A stretch of 12,984 nucleotides of DNA, taken from Nitrososphaeraceae archaeon (GTDB taxonomy: Archaea; Thermoproteota; Nitrososphaeria; Nitrososphaerales; Nitrososphaeraceae). How positions within the stretch are numbered: position 1 is the first letter of the stretch; the number at the start of each line of letters is the position of its first letter. The notes under the pieces are model-generated. The model ran no database searches and was not told the DNA's origin. It was given only the letters and a program-made list of their open reading frames with translations. This document shows, piece after piece, positions 6,639-12,984 of the stretch. The stretch spans positions 1 through 12,984 of the forward strand of contig JASHSN010000446.1 of NCBI GenBank assembly GCA_030038695.1. Reading direction: 5' to 3'. Made by a program: the position numbers and the translations under genes.

Positions 6639-6650
6639 ACGAAATATGAT
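6632..6650. repeat. Palindrome at the border of repeat copy 2, including the right arm of the 15-bp inverted repeat
   Basis: ATCATAT (6632-6638), loop ACGAA and ATATGAT (6644-6650) form a perfect 7-bp-arm hairpin at the end of copy 2. Bases 6636-6650 are also the inverted partner of 6284-6298. It looks like a recombination or fold-back junction. Confidence 0.6.
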
Positions 6651-6807
6651 AGTTTTAATTGTATTTACTGTTCTTATGGCTACACTCACATGCTTATTTG
6701 CTTACTTGTTTGATCAGATATTTGGAATTGGCAAGCCTATGGTGTTGAATCACGCTCATAGGAGTATTAGGCTACTAACTATGCAACGTGGTAGGTTCGT
6801 GAGTTAG
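6646..6807 (+). CDS. Possible small one-helix membrane protein (53 aa)
   Basis: From the ATG at 6646 the frame encodes MIVLIVFTVLMATLTCLFAY, one clear transmembrane helix, then LFDQIFGIGKP and a basic tail ending in VS. The helix-plus-aspartate pattern faintly recalls the C-terminal helix of bacterial SecE, but the evidence is thin. The frame extends upstream to 6622 only through the duplicated integrase DNA, so that extension is not natural. The gene starts exactly at the recombination junction and may be a truncated fragment. No promoter is evident because the upstream DNA belongs to the duplication. Confidence 0.25.
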   Translation: MIVLIVFTVLMATLTCLFAYLFDQIFGIGKPMVLNHAHRSIRLLTMQRGRFVS

Positions 6808-7469
6808 GCTAATAAAAAGCGATTGGTGTAACATTCAGGATCTCTTATTAGACCAATTGGGCAGTCAACGTCTAGTTTGGAATAGTAGCAGAACAATGTG
6901 ATGAGACAAAAAGTGAAGAGTGAGTTCCGACTGTATTATTCTGGCCATAATTTACCCCGGTTTAATACTGAATACTACTCAATAGATGAATCGTTATAGT
7001 AGGTTAAGTATCAACTACCTATACATCTAAGGTATCTTCTCACTGTGCCAAATTCTCTTCTGTTTCATAGTTATGGTTAGCATATACATCCTGCTTCAAA
7101 TTTCTGTTCACCCTCGTCTCTACTGGATTCAGATTCAGAACACTTTGGCAGAAACAGTTAGTAGAGGTTACTCTTGCTCATCTTGTTCGTAGTTATTGTC
7201 TGTCCTCCATGGTTCTTTGCTCATAATATACAATAACTTTCAGTCGTTTAATTTGATATTCGATATATTAAATATATATACATGAGAAAACCGTTTGACA
7301 TACAGGCGTATTTTGGTGGTATTATTTGGTTTGGCTGGCGTTCTTCAGCAGCTCAGAGAGGCTTTTATAATCTACTGGGTTCTAACAGAAAAATATAGTA
7401 TATCATTATAAATGTCGTGTGATAAGTACGCTTTGAGAAGAAATTGACGCCATTAGGAGAAAATGAAAG
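6808..7469. other. Long gap with no confident gene
   Basis: Nothing convincing is coded here. A 38-codon plus-strand ORF (7282-7398, MRKPFDIQAYFGGIIWFGWR...) has an AT-rich box only about 8 bp before its ATG, which is too close for a TATA box. A minus-strand 18-codon ORF starts at about 7223 (MSKEPWRTDNNYEQDEQE). No tRNA or rRNA features are visible. AT-rich promoter-like DNA at 7255-7280 and 7390-7410 may drive the winged-helix gene at 7470. Confidence 0.4.
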
Positions 7470-7712
7470 ATGAAGTTGGAAGCACAGACTGAATTAGGAG
7501 CAGAGAAATATCAAAAAATATTAAAATCAATAGAAAACAATCCAAGAATCAACCTTCGAAATCTGGTTCTGCTTACAAATTATAGTCCTCAGGATGTGTG
7601 GTATGCATTAGTGGAGCTAAAAGAACGTAAAATTATAGAATCTGTTATAATCTCTAATGGGAAGTCTGGATGGAATGTGCAATATGGTTTACGTGACGAA
7701 TTTCGAAAATAG
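7470..7712 (+). CDS. Small winged-helix-like DNA-binding protein (80 aa)
   Basis: The product has an N-terminal helix (AEKYQKILKSIENNP), then INLRNLVLLTNYSPQDVWYA, which resembles the helix-turn-helix of a winged-helix domain (short helix, turn with S-P-Q-D, recognition helix). LVELKERKIIESVIISNGKS and GWNVQYGL follow as a beta wing. Archaeal regulators of this size often consist of just this domain. The ATG at 7470 is preceded by TAGGAGA at 7454-7460 with 9 nt spacing, and an AT-rich stretch at about 7395-7410 could be the TATA region. A second ATG at 7463 lies in another frame and closes quickly. A perfect 16-bp dyad 5 bp after the stop is a candidate binding site. The target genes are unknown. 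Confidence 0.6.
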   Translation: MKLEAQTELGAEKYQKILKSIENNPRINLRNLVLLTNYSPQDVWYALVELKERKIIESVIISNGKSGWNVQYGLRDEFRK

Positions 7713-7717
7713 TCTGT

Positions 7718-7733
7718 GTTGTACTTGTACAAC
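7718..7733. promoter_or_regulatory. 16-bp dyad just after the winged-helix gene
   Basis: GTTGTAC (7718-7724) and GTACAAC (7727-7733) are exact reverse complements separated by TT. The 2-nt spacer is too short for a good RNA hairpin loop and no T-run follows, so a protein-binding operator is more likely than a terminator. Confidence 0.35.
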
Positions 7734-8226
7734 TCTATAAAATTGCATGCGTTAGGTGCCTTCCTTCTGCAACCAAATGCTTCGTTATAATTATGAGATT
7801 GTGAAACGAAACAAGTTAGCCAACGTCTGAAGAATCATTCCTCGTTACTTATTTTGAATGGGTAAGTTCCGTTCCTGAAACATAATATGGTTAATCGAGG
7901 CATGCACTCATATAATCGTGTGGTAAAATAACACCTCGCTATCTTGAGCTACGTTATCCACATTCCATCAACCTTTTACACCTTAGGTTTGTGTAAGACA
8001 TTTCTTTTTTCATGCTGCCTTGATCGCTATGTGTCAATCCAGAAGAGATCAGATCGTGGTCTCTGGTGCTAAATTCCAGGTAATTCGATATCTTCATTAT
8101 CAATCATCAAATCACAAATTTGAGAGGATAAAATTATGTTGAGTTAGGAGCGCAGTGGTAGTAAGAGTATGATTTTTGTGAAGATATCGAGGAGCGATCG
8201 AGTAGCACTAAATTGTGACTCCGATA
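7734..8226. other. Gap of about 490 bp, mostly without features
   Basis: The only candidate is a 47-codon minus-strand ORF at 7954-8097 (starts MKISNYLEFSTRDHDLISSG, ends RLMECG). It has no good promoter and no recognisable motif, so I do not call it a gene. A 10-bp inverted pair, CGATATCTTC at 8086-8095 and GAAGATATCG at 8180-8189, is within what chance gives. Confidence 0.35.
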
Positions 8227-8694
8227 TCAATCGTCCTGGTCAACACCTATGAATTCAGGGTGCGGGTTGGGGTAACTGAATGTTAAAGTAAAGTACTTTT
8301 CACCTAATTTTTTCCTTCTAAATATTTCATTGGTGATGATATGTGATTTTTCAATCGGCACTCGGACATGATACCAAGGTAAAATATGGGCGTCCGCTTT
8401 GCCAGTGGATTTCGTCTTTGATTCACTATCCTCGCCTTCCTCATCATTAGTTCTAGCATGAATTTGATTTGATTTAGCCTTGCTATTCACCGGTTTGCTT
8501 TCATCTCATCTTGTTGATTTCGATTTGTCTGGTTCAAGTGATTCTGTGGTGCTTGCAACATCATTCTGCTTTTCGATTTGTCTAGTTGCTTCCTGACTTG
8601 TGGAAATAAATTCCTCTGCTGTTATACCAACTCCGTCTTTCCGGTTTTCTTGAAGCGTGGGCTCGTCTTGTACCATGTTTACCGTAGTGCGCAT
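8227..8694 (-). pseudogene. Hypothetical 155-codon gene interrupted by an in-frame TGA
   Basis: Two open stretches share one frame. From the ATG at 8694, 62 codons start MRTTVNMVQDEPTLQENRKD and end DKSKSTR, then TGA (8508-8506), then 92 codons begin DESKPVNSKAKSNQ and run to a natural TGA. The charged S/T/E/K-rich character is continuous across the stop, so this was one gene; CGA to TGA is the simplest change. The C-terminal part (HILPWYHVRVPIEKSHIITN, FRRKKLGEKYFTLTFSYPNP) looks like a folded domain after a long disordered N-terminus. I do not recognise the family. A GTG at 8490 could allow the C-terminal 87 codons to be made alone. UGA readthrough is not expected in this lineage; a sequencing error is possible. 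Confidence 0.55.
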
Positions 8695-9072
8695 GTTGTG
8701 GCAGCTTAAAAATGTGTCTTTGACAATATTAATCTAGCCTGTTCTCGTTTGGTCAATTCAGTTGTACGAGGAGAAATACATGACAAGTTGTGACGATCAA
8801 AAGGCTTGATAGGTTATTGCGGGTTGTCAGACGATGGCTCACAAGTATCCACATTATAAAACTCATATTTTTCATATATTCACCTATCAATTTTTTCAAA
8901 CATTACTTTTTCGAGTATGATAAAATCTTGGCACAGTTAAGCAGGATGAATGACACTCAGGAAAATATGAAGTTATCTGTACGAATTGTTTCACAAGGTA
9001 TTCACAAGGTCAACCTCAAATCACCGCCATATTATAGAAAGAATAAAATGCATTACTCTCTACCTTTATATT

Positions 9073-9174
9073 ATGACCGAGAAATTCAGAAGGAAAAAAG
9101 TCGATGACAAGCCATTAAATAAAAATTCAAATGAGATGCCTAGCCTTAAGGATTACAAGAGTAAAGAGGAGTAG
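9073..9174 (+). CDS. Possible tiny hydrophilic protein (33 aa)
   Basis: The ATG at 9073 opens MTEKFRRKKVDDKPLNKNSN followed by EMPSLKDYKSKEE and a stop. It is highly charged and looks like the short disordered proteins often annotated in Nitrososphaeria. An AATAAAAT element centred about 28 bp upstream (9042-9049) suits a leaderless transcript. A different frame over the same DNA (from a GTG at 8790, or an ATG at 8946) gives a less protein-like sequence and ends inside this ORF. No function is assignable. Confidence 0.35.
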   Translation: MTEKFRRKKVDDKPLNKNSNEMPSLKDYKSKEE

Positions 9175-9401
9175 CACGTAGTAACAAATTATACAAGCTT
9201 TAATTCTATAGGTTCTAACAAAACAATCTGCCCTTTTAGATTTGGAGAGTATGATGCTCTATTCGTTATACTAAGTATGATACCCACGCTCTCCCTTCTT
9301 CAATCATCAATACTTCTTTCTGCAGAATGCAGTTAGCGGTAGCTGTTATTTTTGAACCCCGTGAATAATCTCGGTGAGCCGTCTAGGTATGCGAATCCTT
9401 A
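9175..9401. other. Non-coding stretch
   Basis: No frame of useful length has a credible start. Only a 13-codon plus-strand ORF (MQLAVAVIFEPRE) is seen near 9329. No RNA gene or repeat is visible. Confidence 0.3.
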
Positions 9402-9566
9402 TTGAAATGGGATGAACCAAAACCAGTAGAGGCAGGAAAGGATGAAGTAGATATTAATGAAATCAGTAGACAAGCCTCTTCATTTAATAAACAGCAGTAC
9501 CTGCGCAAGTACAGTTATTCTACGCACATGGACCTGGTTTGGCATATATATATAATCTGCAGTTGA
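9402..9566 (+). CDS. Possible small ORF or gene remnant (54 aa), convergent with the PKD gene
   Basis: From a TTG at 9402 the frame reads KWDEPKPVEAGKDEVDINEI then SRQASSFNKQQYL, with charged and amphipathic composition suggesting real coding history. A stop lies six codons upstream, so there is no ATG. The last 47 bases overlap the 3' end of the convergent PKD gene, and there the translation becomes less protein-like. It may be a fragment of a lost gene. Confidence 0.2.
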   Translation: MKWDEPKPVEAGKDEVDINEISRQASSFNKQQYLRKYSYSTHMDLVWHIYIICS

Positions 9567-10524
9567 CAGAATTGTTTACCTGTTTTGAACTATCTTCAAT
9601 TATTGAAGGATTGTTATTAGCTAGTCCAGTTACATTTACACTGTTATATGATATGAGACTAGGATTATTATAACAAGAGAACTTCGCAGTTATCTTATTT
9701 TGTCCCTGTTTAATAACAGCGTACGTAGGAATTAGCTTATAATTCCATGTAGAATAGTCATTTGCTCCACCATTTCCTGTTGCGTCAGCTTTTTGATATG
9801 GTCTGATACCATTTACAATAACTGAAACTTGACAAAAAGCAGACGTCGAATTAGCAAGGGATGTTCCAGTTATCGTGAGCGTCCCGTTTATTGGAAGTTG
9901 TTGGCCTTTGATAGGTGAGGTAATCTTTACCATATGTAGCCTTTGAATTGATGGAAATGATGATGGCAGTATTTTTGTGGCATTGTTATTATTGTCTGTT
10001 TTTAGTTTTGGTAATAAATGGACAGCTATGAAGGGTGATTTTATGATCTGATTCGATGGTGAGGTAATGAATGTGGATGATGGCTTATCAAGGACATTTA
10101 CGAAAGCAGTGCCTACCTGTCCCAAGTTATCCGTAACATTTAGTTGAAATCGTAGAAGTGTATCTGCAGAGACATTTGGAGCTTTAAACTCCCATACAGG
10201 TGTGTTCACTCCGCTCAAGGTAGTCTGAGCGTCTGTCTGAATCTGCTTCCAAGAATATGATAGAATTACTCCATTAGGTGCTCTGCTATCCGACCCATTC
10301 AGAATTACGGTCGACCCTGTGGTCACAACTTGATTCGGTCCGGCGTTCGCAATGGGAGGGAGTTGTAAGGGTTGATGGTTATTGTAGCTAGAATCTGTAT
10401 CTAATGTTAAGGATGAGGGGCTGACAGAAGACCATGGTGATGAAAAAACGAAGTCACCAGAACAGCACGTGCTAAACAAAAGGACGATGGAAAGTAAGAC
10501 TATCATCAATAAGGCAGGCTTCAA
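9520..10524 (-). CDS. Secreted PKD-domain surface protein
   Basis: The 334-aa protein starts with a hydrophobic signal segment (LLMIVLLSIVLLFSTCCS), then a Ser/Thr-rich linker. A PKD domain at residues about 56-146 begins PPIANAGPNQVVTTGSTVIL, with the conserved YSW strand and RFQLNVTDNLGQVG. A second Ig-like beta domain spans about 197-299 (VKITSPIKGQQLPINGTLTI ... NKITAKFSCYNN). At least eight N-x-S/T sequons fit an N-glycosylated cell-surface protein. Four cysteines outside the signal (C231, C284, C322, C333) may form disulphides. No C-terminal anchor is visible. Translation probably starts at TTG 10524, since AT-rich TTTAAA/ATTAAA boxes lie 23-32 bp upstream; the ATG at 10506 would shorten the signal peptide. 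Such proteins usually act in adhesion or envelope structure. Confidence 0.8.
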   Translation of the reverse strand: MKPALLMIVLLSIVLLFSTCCSGDFVFSSPWSSVSPSSLTLDTDSSYNNHQPLQLPPIANAGPNQVVTTGSTVILNGSDSRAPNGVILSYSWKQIQTDAQTTLSGVNTPVWEFKAPNVSADTLLRFQLNVTDNLGQVGTAFVNVLDKPSSTFITSPSNQIIKSPFIAVHLLPKLKTDNNNNATKILPSSFPSIQRLHMVKITSPIKGQQLPINGTLTITGTSLANSTSAFCQVSVIVNGIRPYQKADATGNGGANDYSTWNYKLIPTYAVIKQGQNKITAKFSCYNNPSLISYNSVNVTGLANNNPSIIEDSSKQVNNSVNCRLYIYAKPGPCA

Positions 10525-10819
10525 CTGGTCCGAACATTGTTCGTATTAAATTATTTAAATTCTGCGATACAATATACTAAGATAAAACACGGAAGGATAG
10601 GTACCTGAGATTTTCACCTTGTTAGTGTACCTCAGTACTATTTACTCGAACATTGCAATGAAGTTTGTTTACAATGAAGAAATCTAAGTACCAATTTATC
10701 AAGTTACTGAAGGACTGCTGATCGTAATAATTGATAGACGAATTGGTTCGCAGTGTATCTTTATGGTTAGAATGCATGGCACTTTACGGCCTACAAGATT
10801 CATGACAAATCTATAAAGC
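10525..10819. other. Intergenic region between divergent genes
   Basis: It holds the promoter region of the PKD gene (AT boxes at 10545-10559) and no credible ORF; the longest short frames are 9 and 17 codons. A CTATAAAG element at 10811-10818 belongs to the small gene at 10870. Confidence 0.4.
10811..10818 (+). promoter_or_regulatory. TATA-like element for the 50-aa ORF
   Basis: CTATAAAG at 10811-10818 predicts a transcript start near 10838-10842, giving a leader of about 30 nt that contains the AGAGGT ribosome-binding site of the ORF at 10870. Confidence 0.4.
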
Positions 10820-10837
10820 CTTGTTTTTACAAACAAG
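10820..10837. promoter_or_regulatory. Perfect inverted repeat next to the predicted transcription start
   Basis: CTTGTTT (10820-10826) and AAACAAG (10831-10837) are exact reverse complements with a TTAC spacer. The repeat fills the gap between the TATA-like box and the predicted start, which is a classical archaeal repressor position. Confidence 0.4.
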
Positions 10838-10869
10838 TTGGCATACTGAGATAGAAAGAGGTCCTAAGA

Positions 10870-11022
10870 ATGATAATGACTACTGTCGAAAGAAGTAGAA
10901 GAATTATAAGAAGGACAAGATCATTAAAGATGAAAACAGATCCGTCATCGCCTCAAATTATTGAGGCGGAAAGAATCATCAGGCGTGATGGGTTTAGTTA
11001 TTTGCTTATAACTAATGAATAA
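10870..11022 (+). CDS. Small basic protein (50 aa), not recognised
   Basis: The ATG at 10870 is preceded by AGAGGT with a suitable spacing. The product is strongly basic in its first half (MIMTTVERSRRIIRRTRSLK) and then reads QIIEAERIIRRDGFSYLLIT. Basic composition suggests nucleic-acid contact, but no motif is recognised. Support comes mainly from signals: a TATA-like box, an inverted repeat at the predicted start, and the ribosome-binding site line up with correct spacing. The coding region also contains CGCCTCAA-ATTA-TTGAGGCG at 10949-10968, a strong GC hairpin that may affect the mRNA. A 92-codon minus-strand frame (10945-11223) overlaps and is less convincing. Confidence 0.4.
   Translation: MIMTTVERSRRIIRRTRSLKMKTDPSSPQIIEAERIIRRDGFSYLLITNE
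10949..10968. repeat. GC-containing perfect hairpin (8-bp arms, 4-nt loop)
   Basis: CGCCTCAA and TTGAGGCG flank ATTA. It lies inside the 50-aa ORF (codons for SPQIIEA). It stands out in AT-rich DNA and could be an RNA structure or a protein-binding dyad. Confidence 0.5.
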
Positions 11023-11426
11023 TGAACTTGTATCATATAATTGTAAACCAGCCAGAGTGGACCTCCAATAAATGAGGAAGTCATGGTATGCGATACTATA
11101 TAGCTGAGTGGTATTATATATAATATCTGTATGGCGAATAGCAAATACTGTGATAAGATCGACTAACAGTACCACGTTCTTTAGCGAAACAAAGCGTCCA
11201 GCTGGGAGAGATGAAATATACATTATATGAACGCAAATAATCCATTTTCATAAATCATATGTATCCAAAGCTTACATACGAAATATAATTATAAGCGGCA
11301 GCGAAACGACGATGACCTAGAACGTAGGAGCTTCGCAGATATAGATCTATCACCTCGAATTAACATGTTCAGAAGAGGGGAATACATTTAAATGAGACAG
11401 AGCATCGCATTAGTGGCGAAAAATCT
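11023..11426. other. Intergenic region upstream of the PsbP-like gene
   Basis: AT-rich DNA without a credible gene on the plus strand. On the minus strand a 92-codon frame (10945-11223) is rich in Tyr and Leu with no motif and only a weak promoter. TTTAAA at 11387-11392, about 37 bp before the ATG at 11427, is the likely TATA box for the PsbP-like gene, implying a leader of roughly 10-15 nt. Confidence 0.4.
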
Positions 11427-12017
11427 ATGAAAAATAAAACAGCATTAGCATTGTTAGTTACAGTAGGGTTGTTTTCTGGTGTTTTTTTGATAGTTGTAAC
11501 TAATAAAGCAGTACTTGCGGAACATACCGCAACAGCGAATTTACTGACGTATGAGAATTCCACCAATGATATAAAATTGCAGTATCCTTCGAGTTGGGAT
11601 AAAGATTTAAACGTCTCATCGCCTGACGTTGTTACATTCTATCCTAGTGCTGTAAACTCTAATGCGAGTCTTACTGTAACGGTAGATGACATTTCAGATG
11701 AAAAAGGGATCCCATTAGCTCAATATGCAAGTGATTCAAATGACGCTCTAAAACATGAAACTAAGGATTTCAAATTGGTTGGATCAACTACAAATAATAC
11801 ACTTGCTGGACTACCGGCATACAAATCGATATATAGTTATGCAGGAGACAACAATACCAAGGTCCAAGGTGTGGAGATTGGAGCAATCAAAGGTGATAAA
11901 GTATATATTTTTACATACGAATCTGGACCGAATGAATACCACAAGTATCTGCCGATAGTACAGCAGCTGATAAAGTCATTTCAGATAACAAGCTCTCAAC
12001 CACCCAAACCGCTATAA
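11427..12017 (+). CDS. Secreted PsbP-like protein
   Basis: This 196-aa protein has a signal peptide (KNKTALALLVTVGLFSGVFL, likely cleavage after VLA at residue 31). The mature part opens TYENSTNDIKLQYPSSWDKD, where the YENxxxxIKxxYPxxW block is the hallmark of the PsbP-like fold. FYPSAVNSNASLTVTVDDIS and a C-terminal helix (EYHKYLPIVQQLIKSFQIT) follow. Archaeal members are not in photosystem II; they are exported proteins of unknown function found in many copies in Nitrososphaerales. Several N-x-S/T sequons suggest glycosylation. The ATG at 11427 is supported by the signal peptide directly after it. A decayed copy of its C-terminal part follows immediately. Confidence 0.85.
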   Translation: MKNKTALALLVTVGLFSGVFLIVVTNKAVLAEHTATANLLTYENSTNDIKLQYPSSWDKDLNVSSPDVVTFYPSAVNSNASLTVTVDDISDEKGIPLAQYASDSNDALKHETKDFKLVGSTTNNTLAGLPAYKSIYSYAGDNNTKVQGVEIGAIKGDKVYIFTYESGPNEYHKYLPIVQQLIKSFQITSSQPPKPL

Positions 12018-12022
12018 GTAAA

Positions 12023-12181
12023 CTCCAATACAATTTGTATGCTGGATCACCGGCATACAAATCGTTGTATGCTTATGCAGAACAATACACCTTTGCAATA
12101 GCCACTATGAATCGACCGCTGAAAACGAGAAGTTGTAGTGGAGTCAAGTCATTTCAAATGATTAATAGTAACTGCTATTAA
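12023..12181 (+). pseudogene. Decayed tandem copy of the PsbP-like gene (3' part)
   Basis: One frame reads YAGSPAYKSLYAYAEQYT, which mirrors LAGLPAYKSIYSYAGDNNT in the intact gene just upstream, and later VKSFQMINSN, which mirrors IKSFQITSSQ. The DNA is also similar (GCTGGA, then ACCGGCATACAAATCG in both). About 50 codons remain, with no start and a shortened middle. This is a remnant of a tandem duplication after which one copy decayed by deletion. Confidence 0.65.
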
Positions 12182-12389
12182 TCATATGATAAGTCAACTA
12201 ATGACCGGTTAAATAATGTATTCAACAATTTTTTGTTTTGCTTCGAAAACATCATCGTCATGCCTAACCCATTACTACAAATTTTAATTATTGCTCCAAA
12301 ATGTCACTTATTTGATTTCCTCATGCCTAATGCTATAAAAGTTATAGATTATAAATATACAACGTATAAATGAGTCTCCGACTTGTCTT

Positions 12390-12671
12390 CTATTCTACTG
12401 TTACTTTTTCAGTAATGCGCTTATTTTTTAAGCCGACCTGTTCTAAACTATTATATATTAATTTCACCAGCCAAAGTATTGAGGCTATTACACGTTGCAT
12501 CCATTCTAAATGTCTTCTCCTACCCTCTTCTCCTTTCAGATACAGACGGTATCGCTTTGCTACAATAGTGGCAAAATTATCGTACAAACTATTCAATATA
12601 TGCTTGATCGAATATAAAAACTCGTCGTGAATGCTTCTGTTGTCGTAAGATATCCAATCAAATCTAACCAT
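12390..12671 (-). CDS. Hypothetical helical protein (93 aa)
   Basis: The product starts MVRFDWISYDNRSIHDEFLY and continues through several amphipathic helices (IKHILNSLYDNFATIVAKRY, HLEWMQRVIASILWLVKLIY) with a basic patch GEEGRRRH between them. It lacks a signal peptide; the second helix could associate with a membrane. A TTAGAATAG element about 27 bp before the ATG suits leaderless transcription. The frame composition looks coding, but I do not recognise the family. It lies between the PsbP-like remnant and the IS element, on the same strand as the transposase. Confidence 0.5.
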   Translation of the reverse strand: MVRFDWISYDNRSIHDEFLYSIKHILNSLYDNFATIVAKRYRLYLKGEEGRRRHLEWMQRVIASILWLVKLIYNSLEQVGLKNKRITEKVTVE

Positions 12672-12783
12672 TTTTTACAAACAGGATCTATTCTAAGTCA
12701 ACTGAATTAGGGAATCACAAGCTATTCACATTATTACTTCACAACTAAAAGTCTAGAGTGTCTTCAAGGTGGAAATGAAATAC

Positions 12784-12796
12784 GGCTCTTAGAGCC
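12784..12796. repeat. Palindrome at the inferred IS end
   Basis: GGCTCT-T-AGAGCC is a perfect 6-bp-arm palindrome that ends at the transposase stop codon. It spans the inferred IS boundary and may combine the terminal repeat with adjacent target DNA, or act as a terminator. Confidence 0.35.
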
Positions 12797-12984
12797 TATG
12801 CGAAAAGTCCTGCTGCTCTGTAAGTAATACATGTACAAGCAAAATGTAACATAGCTACGTAGTTTTCTAGTTTTTTCTCCCATCGTATCAATAATCTTCT
12901 AAACCTATTCATCCAGGAGTGGGTTCTTTCAACAATCCAATGTCTAGCTCTGTATCGTGGTATTCGTTTACAATTTAGCCTGTG
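12790..12984 (-). mobile_element. 3' end of an IS5-family insertion sequence
   Basis: The element is identified by its transposase. Its end is probably near 12790-12793, where GAGCCTATGCGAAAAG resembles an IS5-type terminal inverted repeat overlapping the gene's 3' end; an adjacent TTA would suit a 3-bp target duplication of the T-N-A type. The other end lies outside the window, so the boundary is inferred. Confidence 0.6.
12796..12984 (-). CDS. IS5-family DDE transposase, C-terminal 62 residues
   Basis: The frame enters from the right edge and ends at TAG (12798-12796). It reads RYRARHWIVERTHSWMNRFR, then RLLIRWEKKLENYVAMLHFA, and ends in RAAGLFA. WIVERTHSW is the region around the catalytic Glu of the DDE triad in IS5-family transposases (Y-x2-R...E signature), and the R-W-E-K-K-x-E-N-Y sequence is typical of the family's last helices. 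The two catalytic Asp residues lie outside the window. The C-terminus looks complete and undamaged. Confidence 0.9.
   Translation of the reverse strand, partial: HRLNCKRIPRYRARHWIVERTHSWMNRFRRLLIRWEKKLENYVAMLHFACTCITYRAAGLFA

Noticed and set aside
7282..7398. 38-codon ORF (MRKPFDIQAYFGG...)
   Set aside because: The AT-rich box is too near the ATG and no similarity is recognised.
7954..8097. 47-codon minus-strand ORF (MKISNYLEFSTRDHD...)
   Set aside because: No promoter, no ribosome site and no family pattern.
8086..8189. 10-bp inverted pair CGATATCTTC / GAAGATATCG
   Set aside because: About one such pair within 100 bp is expected by chance in 13 kb.
8790..9107. 105-codon plus-strand ORF from a GTG
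   Set aside because: The first half has odd composition with no domain, no ribosome site, and it conflicts with the more protein-like 33-aa frame at 9073. An internal ATG at 8946 with a TATA-like box remains a weak alternative.
1..9185. CACGTAGTAAC at 1-11 and again at 9175-9185
   Set aside because: An 11-mer match is expected several times by chance in this length, and flanks do not match.
10945..11223. 92-codon minus-strand ORF (MYISSLPAGRFVSLKNVVLL...)
   Set aside because: Tyr/Leu-rich, no motif, weak promoter, and it overlaps the better supported 50-aa ORF on the other strand.
11276..11286. Third ATACGAAATAT matching the integrase-border sequence
   Set aside because: The match is only 11 bp with no flanking similarity, so it is consistent with chance in AT-rich DNA.
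1..12984. tRNA gene or attachment site for the integrase, and CRISPR array
   Set aside because: No tRNA T-loop/acceptor pattern and no regularly spaced repeat array was seen by eye on either strand.

Overview
The window looks like chromosomal DNA from an AT-rich archaeon, most likely a soil-type Nitrososphaerales (ammonia-oxidising Thaumarchaeota / Nitrososphaeria). This is an inference from gene content: a PsbP-like secreted lineage protein, a PKD surface protein with many N-glycosylation sequons, a tiny C2H2 zinc-finger protein, an archaeal tyrosine recombinase with a C-terminal zinc ribbon and coiled coil, and TATA-like boxes about 25-32 nt upstream of start codons, as expected for leaderless or short-leader transcripts. 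No rRNA, tRNA or CRISPR array was found.

Layout. 1-900 (minus strand): the start of a secreted protein running off the left edge, a tiny C2H2 zinc-finger gene, and short or decayed ORFs. 1022-2450 (minus): two intact enzyme genes of bacterial character, an NmrA-like NAD(P)-binding oxidoreductase and a PPOX/F420-type flavin-split-barrel protein. 2622-4337: a small AbrB/DUF2080-like protein whose start codon lies inside a perfect dyad, divergent from a large secreted glycine/asparagine-rich repeat protein. 4454-6604 (minus): a tyrosine integrase broken by a 167-bp insertion copied from its own 5' region, followed by the tail remnant of a second integrase and another orphan C-terminal fragment.

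6640-9519 is sparse. It holds a possible small membrane ORF, a small winged-helix-like protein followed by a dyad, a gene split by an in-frame TGA, and a few tiny ORFs. 9520-12181 carries two secreted proteins (PKD and PsbP-like, the latter followed by a decayed tandem paralogue) and a 50-codon gene with its own promoter-like elements. The right edge holds a helical hypothetical protein and the 3' end of an IS5-family transposase.

The region reads as accessory DNA: recombinase and IS remnants, gene fragments and surface-protein genes, with no obvious multi-gene pathway. The points most worth a second look are the self-derived insertion in the integrase, the cysteine-paired glycine-rich protein, and the dyads placed over predicted transcription starts. 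I do not see a convincing complete novel multi-gene system.
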